Shown piece after piece: positions 24,475-33,106 of a stretch of DNA of 64,000 nt; position 1 is the stretch's first letter, and each line of letters opens with the position of its first letter. The stretch spans positions 100,697 to 164,696 of the forward strand of contig NZ_JAYKBP010000004.1 of the NCBI RefSeq assembly GCF_035282405.1, given 5' to 3'. The notes below the pieces were generated by a model. It was not told the DNA's origin, made no database searches, and was given only the letters and a program-made list of their open reading frames with translations. The translations under genes and the position numbers were made by a program. The stretch comes from Parvimonas sp035282405. GTDB taxonomy: Bacteria > Bacillota > Clostridia > Tissierellales > Peptoniphilaceae.

Positions 24475-25281
24475 ATTGGAGGCTTTATTAAAAATGATTC
24501 AGGACAAATTATTCTAAATGGAGAAGATATAAGTTTATTTAATCCAGAAGATAGGAATGTTTCAACAGTTTTTCAGTCTTATGGACTTTTTAGTAATAAA
24601 AATGTTTTAGAAAATGTAGCTTATGGGTTAAAATTTAGAAATGTAAAAAAGCAAGATAGAATAAAACAATCTATTGAAATGGTAAAAAATGTTGGGCTTG
24701 AAGGGTATGAAAACAAAAAAATTCATGAATTATCTGGTGGGCAAAGGCAAAGAGTAGCTCTTGCAAGAAGCCTAGTTATAAGTCCAAGACTTATTTTGCT
24801 TGATGAACCTTTTTCGAATTTAGATAAAAATTTAAGAGTTACAATGAGAAACGAAATTAAAAAGCTTGTAAAATATTTTAAAATGACAACTATACTTGTA
24901 GCCCATGATCAAGAGGATGCCTTTACAATGGCTGATAAAGTCATCTTAATGAATGATGGAAAAATCATTCAAAATTCAACAGTTACTGAATTGTATGATG
25001 CTCTAAATAGTGAATTTTCTCTTTCTTTTATTGGAAATTCAAATAAATTGGATGATGATAATTTTATTAGGCCTGAAAAAATAAAAATAGTTGATTATGA
25101 AACTAAGGAGCATGCTGAAATTGTTTCAAAACAATTTAGAGGTGTGTTTATAGAATATCAACTAAAATTAAAGAAAAATAATCAAAAAACTTTAAAAATG
25201 ATAGAATTAAATACAGGTAAAGAGAAAAATATTGGCGAGGATGTTTTTATTAAATATCAATTACGAAAACTGTCAAATTAA
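24475..25281 (+). pseudogene. truncated PotA-like ABC ATPase (N-terminus and Walker A missing)
   Basis: From 24475 the frame encodes about 268 residues matching spermidine/putrescine-type ATPases from just after Walker A: GGFIKNDSGQIILNGEDI, Q-loop TVFQSYGLF, LSGGQRQRVALARSL, LLDEPFSNLD, AHDQEDAFTMADKV and part of the C-terminal regulatory domain. The preceding codons contain stops (last at 24472), so the roughly 40 residues with Walker A are gone, and no potBCD genes follow. The first in-frame ATG is internal (24679). The remaining frame is free of stops, so loss may be recent. The ATPase cannot bind ATP normally. Confidence 0.8.
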
Positions 25282-25321
25282 TTGAAAGATTTTTATTGAA
25301 AAATATTTTATATAATTAAAT

Positions 25322-25350
25322 TTGAAAAATGAAAAAAAATATAGTATAAT
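25322..25350 (+). promoter_or_regulatory. promoter of the decarboxylase-SCIFF operon
   Basis: TTGAAA (25322-25327), 17 nt, TATAAT (25345-25350). Confidence 0.75.
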
Positions 25351-25414
25351 TTAGCATATGATAATTTAATACGAATATTATTAAATTGCCTTTTATTTTA
25401 TTACAAGAGGGAAT

Positions 25415-26839
25415 GTGAAATTTTTGAATAATTCTTTATTAAAAAAGTTAAGAGATTATGATGAAACAAAAACTGCTTTTCATATGCCGGGACATATGAG
25501 AAATAAAGAAACTTTTAAAACTTTAAGTGAATTTATCGGATTGGATATTACTGAAATTGATGGTTTTGATGATTTACATCATCCTGAGGAAATTTTAAAG
25601 GAGTCAATGGATATTTCAAAGAAACTCTGGAATACCGAAGGTTCTTTTTATCTTGTAAATGGATCAACTTCGGGAATTTTTTCTGCAGTTTACAGTTTGA
25701 CAAAACCTAAAGATAAAATTTTGATTGCAAGAAATTGTCATAAATCGATTTATCATTCAATAGAAGTCTTTGACTTGAACTTTGAATATGTTTATCCTAA
25801 ATATGATGAAAGTTTAGGAATTTTTTTGAGTATTGATGCAAATGACATTGAGAAAATTTTACGGAAAAATTCTGATATTAAAGTTGTTTTGATAACAAGT
25901 CCGACTTATGAGGGTGTTGTTTCTGATATAGAAAAAATTGCCAATACAGTTCATAAGCATGATGCGAAATTGATTGTTGATGAAGCACATGGGGCCAGTT
26001 TTGGACTTAGTAATTATTTTCCAAAGTCCTCTATTCAACTCGGTGCTGATATTACGATTCAGAGTTTACATAAAACGTTAATGTCCCTTACTCAAACAGC
26101 TATTTTACATATTTCAGACAAAAATTTGTATTCAAAAATAAGAAAATCACTTGAAATTTTTCAAACTTCAAGTCCATCTTATATTTTAATGTCATCTATG
26201 GATTACTGTATTAGAAGCATAGAACAAAATGGGGAAAATTTATTCAATAATTGGAGAGAAAATTTAAAGTATTTCTATGAAAAATGTAAAAATTTGGAAA
26301 ATCTTAGAGTTTTATCAAATATAATATTAGATGATATTTTTGAATTGGATAATTCTAAGATAACTATTTTAACTAATAAAACTGATATTTCGGGATATGA
26401 ATTAATGAATATTTTAAGAAGTGAGTATGATATTGAACTGGAGATGGCATCCTTTAAATATGTAATAGCGTATACAGGTATTGGAATTTCAATAAAATCT
26501 TTGGATAAATTAATTTATGCACTTTTTGATATAGATAAAAAATTAAATCTCGGAGTTTGTAAAAATTTTATATTTAATAAATTGTTGTTAAAACGAAAGC
26601 TAAGTATCAAAGACGCAGTTATGTCTAATCTTACTGAAGTTTTTTTAAAAAATTCAATTTCAAAGATTTCAGGGGAATATGTATGGGCATATCCTCCGGG
26701 AATACCTATTTTAACACCTGGAGAGATTATAACTGAAGAAGTCTTAAATTTATTTCAAAAATACAGAGAAGAAAATATAGATTTAAGATTTTCAAAATCA
26801 AAATGTAATGATAAAATTAATATCATAAATAAAAAATAA
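25415..26839 (+). CDS. Orn/Lys/Arg decarboxylase (SpeA/Cad-like, PLP-dependent)
   Basis: About 474 residues, the short Gram-positive form. Motifs: HMPGH (23-27), DITEIDGFDDLHHP, NGSTSGI, SPTYEGVVSDI, DEAHG (189-193) and SLHK with PLP lysine K220. The family removes CO2 from arginine, lysine or ornithine to give agmatine, cadaverine or putrescine; which one cannot be told. Start codon uncertain: GTG 25415 is only 3 nt after GAGGG, TTG 25424 is 12 nt after. It lies between a broken polyamine-type ATPase and the SCIFF genes, from which it is separated by only 12 nt. Confidence 0.88.
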   Translation: MKFLNNSLLKKLRDYDETKTAFHMPGHMRNKETFKTLSEFIGLDITEIDGFDDLHHPEEILKESMDISKKLWNTEGSFYLVNGSTSGIFSAVYSLTKPKDKILIARNCHKSIYHSIEVFDLNFEYVYPKYDESLGIFLSIDANDIEKILRKNSDIKVVLITSPTYEGVVSDIEKIANTVHKHDAKLIVDEAHGASFGLSNYFPKSSIQLGADITIQSLHKTLMSLTQTAILHISDKNLYSKIRKSLEIFQTSSPSYILMSSMDYCIRSIEQNGENLFNNWRENLKYFYEKCKNLENLRVLSNIILDDIFELDNSKITILTNKTDISGYELMNILRSEYDIELEMASFKYVIAYTGIGISIKSLDKLIYALFDIDKKLNLGVCKNFIFNKLLLKRKLSIKDAVMSNLTEVFLKNSISKISGEYVWAYPPGIPILTPGEIITEEVLNLFQKYREENIDLRFSKSKCNDKINIINKK

Positions 26840-26851
26840 AGGAGAGAAATC

Positions 26852-27130
26852 ATGTCAAGAATAAGAACATTAAAGACAAGAAACTTACATAATTCAATAG
26901 TTGAGGGTGGATGTGGAGAATGTCAAACATCTTGTCAAAGTGCATCTAAAACATCATCAGGAGTTGCAAATCAACCTTGTGAATCAGTTAGTAGAATAAG
27001 AACATTAAAGACAAGAAACTTACATAATTCAATAATTGAAGGTGGATGTGGAGAATGTCAAACATCTTGTCAAAGTGCATCTAAAACATCATCAGGAGTT
27101 GCAAATCAACCTTGCGAAAGATGTAGATAA
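26852..27130 (+). CDS. scfA: SCIFF ranthipeptide precursor, tandemly duplicated and cysteine-depleted
   Basis: 92 residues made of two near-identical 45-residue SCIFF units. Each has the leader-like RIRTLKTRNLHNSI and the GGCGECQTSCQSA core start, so family assignment is secure. Normal SCIFF is a single about 45-residue peptide with six cysteines. Here each unit keeps four (C21, C24, C28, C43; C66, C69, C73, C88) plus an extra C91 at the end. Serine stands at positions 32 and 36 and glycine at 37, whereas Clostridium SCIFF has Cys32, Cys36 and Thr37, the residues reported around the thioether. SD GGAGAG is present; the maturase starts 2 nt after the stop. Confidence 0.9.
   Translation: MSRIRTLKTRNLHNSIVEGGCGECQTSCQSASKTSSGVANQPCESVSRIRTLKTRNLHNSIIEGGCGECQTSCQSASKTSSGVANQPCERCR
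26855..27124 (+). repeat. 135-bp in-frame tandem repeat, two units
   Basis: Unit 1 is 26855-26989 and unit 2 26990-27124. The units differ at only a few bases, mostly silent, one changing Val17 to Ile. The period is 45 codons, exactly one SCIFF peptide. Confidence 0.92.
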
Positions 27131-27131
27131 T

Positions 27132-28493
27132 ATGATACATCAGTATAAATTAAACGGATATAACATTGTACTTGATGTTTATAGTGGAGCAATTCATGTA
27201 GTTGATGAAGTTGCTTATGATATTATAGAACTTTATGAAAATCATTCTAAAGAAGAGATAATAGAGATTATTTGTGATAGATATAAAAATATTATAGAGA
27301 AAGATGTTAGGGAATGTCTTGAAGATGTTGAATATTTAAAAGATAATAAGCAATTATTTACTGAGGATATTTTCAAAGGAATTAAACCTAAATTAAAATC
27401 AAATTCTGTCGTAAAAGCACTTTGCTTACATATTGCTCATACTTGTAACTTAGCATGTGAATATTGTTTTGCAAAACAGGGAACATATCACGGGAAAGAT
27501 GCAATTATGACTTTTGAAGTCGGTAAAAAAGCGATAGATTTTTTAATTGAACACAGTGGAGCGAGAAAGAATTTAGAGGTGGATTTTTTCGGAGGAGAAC
27601 CACTTGTTAATTGGAGAGTTGTAAAAGAAATTGTAAATTATGCAAGAAGTATAGAAAAAGAACATAATAAAAACTTTAGATTTACTCTTACTACAAATGG
27701 AGTTCTTTTAAATGATGAGGTAATTGATTTTGTAAATAAAGAAATGCATAATGTGGTTTTATCTCTTGACGGAAGAAAAGAAACTAATGATAGATTTAGA
27801 GTTAATATAAAAAGTGAAGGAAGTTATAATACAATAGTTCCTAAATTTCAAAAACTTGTTGAAAAAAGAGGGGATAAGGACTATTACATAAGAGGAACAT
27901 TTACGCATCATAATACAGACTTCACTAATGATATTTTTCATATGGCTGATTTAGGTTTTACAGAATTGAGTATGGAGCCAGTTGTTGCGGATTTGAGTTC
28001 ACCTTCTGCCCTAACAGAAGAAGATTTACCTATTTTATTTGAACAATATGAAATTTTGGCAAAAGAAATGTTAAAAAGAGAAAAAGAGGGGAATCAATTT
28101 TCTTTTTATAATTACACTATAAATCTTGAAACAAGCCCTTGTATTCATAAAAGAATTGCAGGTTGTGGTTCTGGTACAGAGTATATGTCTGTAACTCCGA
28201 CAGGAGATTTATATCCTTGCCATCAATTTGTAAATGATAAAGAAATGTGTTTAGGGAATGTTTTTGATGGAATAAAAAGAGAAGATATAAGGGATACATT
28301 TGGGTCTTGTAATATATATTCAAGAGAAGATTGTCAAGATTGTTGGGCAAAACTTTATTGTGCAGGAGGTTGTCCTGCCAATGCATATCATACGCATAAA
28401 GACATCACAAAAATATATGAATATGGTTGTAAACTCTTTAGAAAAAGAATGGAATGTGCAATAATGATGGATGCTGCAAGAAGTGAAGAATAA
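27132..28493 (+). CDS. scfB: SCIFF peptide maturase, radical SAM/SPASM thioether-forming enzyme
   Basis: 453 residues. N-terminal peptide-recognition region (MIHQYKLNGYNIVLDVYSGAI), radical SAM cluster motif C105-x3-C109-x2-C112, GGEP at 154-157, and a SPASM region with C337, C345, C363, C373, C393, C401, C404, C410, C414 and C433 for auxiliary FeS clusters. All expected cysteines appear present. The enzyme joins a Cys sulfur to a carbon of another residue in SCIFF. ATG 27132 matches the family start; a longer in-frame ORF from 27036 reads through the SCIFF gene in the wrong frame and adds 32 unrelated residues. Confidence 0.95.
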   Translation: MIHQYKLNGYNIVLDVYSGAIHVVDEVAYDIIELYENHSKEEIIEIICDRYKNIIEKDVRECLEDVEYLKDNKQLFTEDIFKGIKPKLKSNSVVKALCLHIAHTCNLACEYCFAKQGTYHGKDAIMTFEVGKKAIDFLIEHSGARKNLEVDFFGGEPLVNWRVVKEIVNYARSIEKEHNKNFRFTLTTNGVLLNDEVIDFVNKEMHNVVLSLDGRKETNDRFRVNIKSEGSYNTIVPKFQKLVEKRGDKDYYIRGTFTHHNTDFTNDIFHMADLGFTELSMEPVVADLSSPSALTEEDLPILFEQYEILAKEMLKREKEGNQFSFYNYTINLETSPCIHKRIAGCGSGTEYMSVTPTGDLYPCHQFVNDKEMCLGNVFDGIKREDIRDTFGSCNIYSREDCQDCWAKLYCAGGCPANAYHTHKDITKIYEYGCKLFRKRMECAIMMDAARSEE

Positions 28494-28508
28494 ACTTATT
28501 TTAAATTT

Positions 28509-28540
28509 AAGATTGGAAATAAAATTTTTCAATCTTTTTT
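28509..28540 (+). terminator. intrinsic terminator after the maturase
   Basis: AAGATTG (28509-28515) pairs with CAATCTT (28530-28536), T-run follows. Confidence 0.85.
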
Positions 28541-28610
28541 ATGTTGAATTTTAATTTAGATTATATTATAATTAGTATGTGAATTATAAAAATTAGAAAG
28601 ATGTGATTTT

Positions 28611-29573
28611 ATGGGATTGGATAAATTAGTTTTTTTAATATCAACTATTAGAATAACAGATATTATAGATATATTTCTAGTCAGTTTTATGTTTTATAAG
28701 TTATTTGCTTTAATAAGGGGAACAAGAGCAACTCAACTTATAAAGGGAATACTATTTATTTTTATTGCTTCAAAACTTAGTGAATTTTTTAAACTTTATA
28801 CTATAAGTTGGATTTTAAATAATGCTGTTACAGTAGGGTTTATTGCTATTTTAATTGTATTTCAACCTGAACTTAGAAGAATTTTGGAACATATTGGAAA
28901 TAATAAATTTTTAAAACCAGTTAATTTTGAAGGATCAAGAAGTAATGTAAATATTATTGAAGAAATTGTTAAGGCAAGTTTTTCTTTAGCAGATAAAAAA
29001 ATTGGTGCATTGATGGTTTTGGAAAGAAAGACGGGGCTTAGAGATATTATTGAAACAGGTATTTCTTTAAATTCTGAAGTTTCTTATGAATTACTTATGA
29101 ATATTTTTATTCCTAATACTCCTTTACATGACGGAGCTGTGGTTATAAGTAATAATCATATTATTGCAGCATCTTGTTTTTTACCATTAACGGATGATAA
29201 ACAAATTTCTATGGAGCTAGGAACAAGACACAGAGCTGGTATTGGTATTTCTGAAAAATCTGACGCCATAGTAATTGTTGTTAGTGAAGAAACGGGATAT
29301 GTGTCTATTTGTGAAAAATCAAAAATAAATAGAAATGTTTCAAAAGGGTACTTATTAAATTATTTGGTTGAAAATTTTGTTGTCGAAGAAAAAAATACTA
29401 ATACTTTGAAAGAAATTTTTCAAAATTTATTTGAAAACAAAGAAGCTTCAGATGATGTCGTAAATAAGGAAGAACTTAAAGAAGAAGTAAAGAAGGAAAT
29501 AATTGAAGATATAAAAGAAGAAGTTAGTGAAATTGTTGAAAATCAAGGTGATAAAATTGTTAAAAAAGATTAA
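28611..29573 (+). CDS. cdaA: diadenylate cyclase CdaA
   Basis: 320 residues: three N-terminal membrane spans (to about residue 87) then a DAC domain with DGA (174-176) and RHR (206-208), the catalytic pair of motifs that condenses two ATP into c-di-AMP. The C-terminal about 50 residues are an acidic-basic tail (KEELKEEVKKEIIEDIKEEV), predicted helical. c-di-AMP controls K+ and osmolyte balance and wall stress. cdaR follows, overlapping by about 17 nt; glmM, the usual third gene, is absent. Confidence 0.96.
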   Translation: MGLDKLVFLISTIRITDIIDIFLVSFMFYKLFALIRGTRATQLIKGILFIFIASKLSEFFKLYTISWILNNAVTVGFIAILIVFQPELRRILEHIGNNKFLKPVNFEGSRSNVNIIEEIVKASFSLADKKIGALMVLERKTGLRDIIETGISLNSEVSYELLMNIFIPNTPLHDGAVVISNNHIIAASCFLPLTDDKQISMELGTRHRAGIGISEKSDAIVIVVSEETGYVSICEKSKINRNVSKGYLLNYLVENFVVEEKNTNTLKEIFQNLFENKEASDDVVNKEELKEEVKKEIIEDIKEEVSEIVENQGDKIVKKD

Positions 29574-30792
29574 TATAAAGAGTATAATTGAATTTATAAA
29601 AAAAGATTTTAAATTAAAATTGATTTCAATTTGTGTAGGAATTGTTATGTGGTTTCTAGTTATAGGAGGAGTTAATCCTGTTGTTACTAGACAGTTTCAT
29701 GATGTTCCCGTAAGTTTTAAAAATCAATCAGTCTTAGAATCTAGAAAATTAATAAGAGTTAGCCCTGAAAATCCAACCGTAACAGTTACTATTACCGGTA
29801 AAAGAAGTGATGTTTATTCTGTAAATAAGAGTGATATTGTTGCAGAGGTTAATTTGCAAAATGGAATAACATCTGGAGCTCATAGATTATCTATTAATTA
29901 TAAAGTTCCATTTAATGTTCAGTTTAAATCAGCTTCAGAAAATGATTTACTTGTAACTTTGGATGAAGAAGTAACTAAGACTTTTAAAGTGGAAGTTGAT
30001 ACTGTTGGACAGATAAAAAATAAAAATCAAGTAGTAGCAAAAAAAGAGCCTGCAGATTCAGAAGTTGTAGTTAAAGGTCCTGTGAGTTATGTAAATAAAG
30101 TAAAGAAAGTTCTTTGTGTAGTTGATGTAACTAATAAAGATAGCGATGAAGTGGTACAATCAAAAATAGTTCCAGTTGATGAACTTAATCAAGAAGTAAA
30201 AAAGGTTAATCTTAGTAAAACAGACACCAATGTTTCTATCGGATTTAAGAATTTCAAAGAAGTTCAAATAAAATTAGTTGAGATTAACTCGCCACCTAGT
30301 GATGTTAGGATTTTAAAGAAAAATATAGTTCCTAATATAGTTTCTATAGTTGGTAATTTAACGAGTTTAGAACAAATTTCTCAAATAAGCACCAAGCCTT
30401 TTGACTTATCTCAAATAAAGGAATCTGGTTCGTTTAATTTAAACTTAGAATTACCTTCCGATGTTACTCTTGTAAATAATGATCTTAAAGTCGTTATTAA
30501 TATTGATGTTGATAAAAAAATTGAAAAAGTATGGGAAATAGATGCTTCAACTATTGAAATAGAGAACGATTCAGGAAGGGATATTATATTAAAAGGGCTT
30601 CAAGATCGGATAAAAGTTACTGTAAGAGGTTTCGAGTCTGACTTAGCTAAGCTAAGCGCAGAGGATATAAAACTTTATGTTTCAGTAAAAAAAGAAGATG
30701 TTGGCAAAAATGTTCAAATAAAAGCTAAAAATATTGAAAATATTGAAATTGTAAAAATTTCAAATGATATTGTTAAAGCTATTGGAAAATAA
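29557..30792 (+). CDS. cdaR: CdaR, YbbR-domain regulator of CdaA
   Basis: About 411 residues: one N-terminal membrane anchor (LKLISICVGIVMWFLVIGG) followed by repeated YbbR domains on the outer face (VPVSFKNQ, then recurring VTVTITGKRSDV, VVVKGPVSYV, VSIVGNLTSL and VTVRGFESDL strands, about four repeats). CdaR binds and tunes CdaA. Start codon: TTG 29557 lies 6 nt after AAGGTG; GTG 29548 overlaps that site. A terminator follows. Confidence 0.88.
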   Translation: MLKKINIKSIIEFIKKDFKLKLISICVGIVMWFLVIGGVNPVVTRQFHDVPVSFKNQSVLESRKLIRVSPENPTVTVTITGKRSDVYSVNKSDIVAEVNLQNGITSGAHRLSINYKVPFNVQFKSASENDLLVTLDEEVTKTFKVEVDTVGQIKNKNQVVAKKEPADSEVVVKGPVSYVNKVKKVLCVVDVTNKDSDEVVQSKIVPVDELNQEVKKVNLSKTDTNVSIGFKNFKEVQIKLVEINSPPSDVRILKKNIVPNIVSIVGNLTSLEQISQISTKPFDLSQIKESGSFNLNLELPSDVTLVNNDLKVVINIDVDKKIEKVWEIDASTIEIENDSGRDIILKGLQDRIKVTVRGFESDLAKLSAEDIKLYVSVKKEDVGKNVQIKAKNIENIEIVKISNDIVKAIGK

Positions 30793-30801
30793 ATTTTAAT
30801 T

Positions 30802-30828
30802 AAGCAATGGTAAACCCATTGCTTTTTT
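30802..30828 (+). terminator. intrinsic terminator after cdaR
   Basis: AAGCAATGG (30802-30810), TAAAC loop, CCATTGCTT (30816-30824), T-run. Confidence 0.92.
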
Positions 30829-30851
30829 ATAGATAAGTAATGAGGTTATGT

Positions 30852-33104
30852 ATGGATCTGTTAAAAGGATTAAATAATAAACAATTAGAGGCTGTAGAGC
30901 ATTTTGGATCTCCATTGTTGGTTCTTGCGGGAGCAGGAAGTGGAAAGACAAAGGTATTGACTACTAAAATAGCTTATGCAGTTTTAGAAAAAAATGTAAG
31001 TGAGTATGAAATTTTAGCTATTACTTTTACAAATAAAGCAGGAAAGGAAATGAAAGAGAGAATAGAAAATATCTTTAAAAGAGATATTTCTAGTATGTGG
31101 ATAGGGACCTTTCACTCAATTTGCTCTAAAATTTTAAGATTTAATATAGAAAAAATAGGATATTCAAATAATTTTACTATTTATGATAGAGATGATCAAA
31201 AGTTAGTTTTAAAAGAGATTTTTAAACAAAATCCTACTTGGGAAAGTGTACTTGGAGAGTTTAAAAATGCAGTTATAGGAATTATAAGTGATGCTAAAGG
31301 GAAAAATGTTAAATCTAACGAATTTTCAAAATATTTTTCCTTTGGAAGTAATACTGATGTAGTAGAAAAAATATATAAAAAATATGAGGAAATCTTAATT
31401 AAAAATAATGCTTTAGATTTTGACGACCTTATCTTTAAAACTATTGAACTTTTTAAAAAATGCCCTGAAGTTTTAGATTATTATGCTGAAAAATTTAAGT
31501 ATATTTATGTTGATGAATATCAAGACACTAATGATGCCCAATATGAGATTATAAAACTTTTAGCATCTAAATATAAAAATGTATGTGCCGTTGGAGATAT
31601 CGACCAATCAATTTATGGGTGGAGAGGTGCAAATATTTCAAATATTTTGAATTTCGAAAATGACTTTCCCAATTCAAAAATAATTTTACTTGAAGAAAAT
31701 TATCGTTCAACACAAAAGATTTTAGATTGTGCTAATGAACTTATAAAAAATAATGTAAATAGAAAAGAAAAAAATCTCTGGACAAAAAAAGAGGGCGGAG
31801 ATGAAATAATTTATAAAAGCTATCAAAATGAAAATTATGAGGCTATAGAAGTTGCACAAAATATTTCAAATTTGATTTTTGAAGGTTATAATTTATCAGA
31901 TATCGCAGTTTTATATCGTGCAAATTTTCAATCATTTGCAATTGAAAATGCACTAAGAAAAAATTCTATTGCGTATAGAATGGTCGGTGGTCTAAAGTTT
32001 TACGATAGAAAAGAAATTAAAGACATTTTGGCATATTTAAAATTAATTGCAAATCCGAAGGATGATAATGCTTTTAGAAGGATAATAAATTATCCTAAGC
32101 GTTCAATTGGAAATGTAAGTTTGCAAAAACTAGAGGAATATTGCAATTTAGAAAATATTAGTCTTTTTGATGGACTTTTTAGAAATGAATTTTTGGATTC
32201 AGTGAGTAAAAAATTAAGAACTGAATTTGAAAATTTTAGAGATATGACTTTTGGTTTTATTACTTGTGTTGAAGATACAGAAATTGAAATTTTAGTTAAA
32301 GAGCTTTTAGAATCAATTAAATTTGTAGATTATTTAAGAGAAAATGAAAAGAAGGACTTTGAAAAGAAAGCTGAAAATATAAATTTATTTTTAGAAGAAA
32401 TTTCTAATAATTATAAAAATGTGAAATTATTAGATTATCTTGAAACTAATAGTCTTTTATCAGATATAGATAAGACTGAAGACTCAGATGATACAGTTAC
32501 TTTAACTACTATTCATTCAGCTAAGGGGCTTGAATATAAAGTTGTATTTATTATAGGAATGAATGAGGGAATATTCCCAAGTGAAAGGTCAATTAAAGAG
32601 AGAGATGATGGGCTTGAAGAGGAAAGACGACTTTTCTATGTAGCTATTACTAGAGCAAAAGAAAAACTTTTTATTTCATCAACAAAGAGTATGACTATGT
32701 ATGGAAAATTAAATCTTTATAGAGTTTCAAGTTTTGTAGATGAAATAATTAATTATGTTGACGATAAAAGCATTAATCTTGAATTTAATTTTGATGAAGA
32801 AAGAGTTACTACTTCGAAAATTAGAAATGATGCTTATACAGATTATTCCAGAACTTATGTTTCAAATGCAGATTTAGGTAGAACAAAATTAGATAAACCA
32901 CTAAATCATTATCAAAAGCCAACTAAGACTTCTTCTAAAGATGTTTATAAAGTTGGAGAAAAGATTATACATGAAAAATATGGTATAGGAACTGTAATTA
33001 AATGTGAAAAAGCAGGAACAAAGGTTATGCTTATGGTTGCATTTGATGGAGAAGGAATTAAATTATTTGATATAAAAAAAGACAAGCGTATAAAGAGGGC
33101 TTAA
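30852..33104 (+). CDS. pcrA: ATP-dependent DNA helicase PcrA/UvrD
   Basis: 750 residues, complete SF1A helicase: Walker A AGAGSGKT (26-33), TFTNKAGKEMKER, DEYQDTND, GDIDQSIYGWRGA, EENYRST, TIHSAKGLEYKVVF, EERRLFYVAITRA; C-terminal basic domain ends in a VGEKIIHEKYGIGTVI Tudor-like fold that binds RNA polymerase. PcrA is the essential repair and anti-recombination helicase of Firmicutes. ATG 30852 has GAGG 6 nt upstream; ATG 30840 lies before that site. The pcrA-ligA pairing is conserved. Confidence 0.96.
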   Translation: MDLLKGLNNKQLEAVEHFGSPLLVLAGAGSGKTKVLTTKIAYAVLEKNVSEYEILAITFTNKAGKEMKERIENIFKRDISSMWIGTFHSICSKILRFNIEKIGYSNNFTIYDRDDQKLVLKEIFKQNPTWESVLGEFKNAVIGIISDAKGKNVKSNEFSKYFSFGSNTDVVEKIYKKYEEILIKNNALDFDDLIFKTIELFKKCPEVLDYYAEKFKYIYVDEYQDTNDAQYEIIKLLASKYKNVCAVGDIDQSIYGWRGANISNILNFENDFPNSKIILLEENYRSTQKILDCANELIKNNVNRKEKNLWTKKEGGDEIIYKSYQNENYEAIEVAQNISNLIFEGYNLSDIAVLYRANFQSFAIENALRKNSIAYRMVGGLKFYDRKEIKDILAYLKLIANPKDDNAFRRIINYPKRSIGNVSLQKLEEYCNLENISLFDGLFRNEFLDSVSKKLRTEFENFRDMTFGFITCVEDTEIEILVKELLESIKFVDYLRENEKKDFEKKAENINLFLEEISNNYKNVKLLDYLETNSLLSDIDKTEDSDDTVTLTTIHSAKGLEYKVVFIIGMNEGIFPSERSIKERDDGLEEERRLFYVAITRAKEKLFISSTKSMTMYGKLNLYRVSSFVDEIINYVDDKSINLEFNFDEERVTTSKIRNDAYTDYSRTYVSNADLGRTKLDKPLNHYQKPTKTSSKDVYKVGEKIIHEKYGIGTVIKCEKAGTKVMLMVAFDGEGIKLFDIKKDKRIKRA

Positions 33105-33106
33105 TA

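Noticed and set aside
24679..25281. Stand-alone 200-residue ATPase gene starting at ATG 24679
   Set aside because: Homology extends upstream to about 24475 in the same frame, including the Q-loop, so this ATG is internal to a truncated gene.
26855..27124. Two long direct repeats, considered as a CRISPR-like or assembly repeat
   Set aside because: The period is exactly 45 codons, the frame is open and each unit is a SCIFF peptide; differences are mostly silent. It is a coding duplication.
27036..27131. N-terminal extension of the SCIFF maturase
   Set aside because: It reads the SCIFF gene in another frame, and the family start MIHQYKLNGYN at 27132 is clear.
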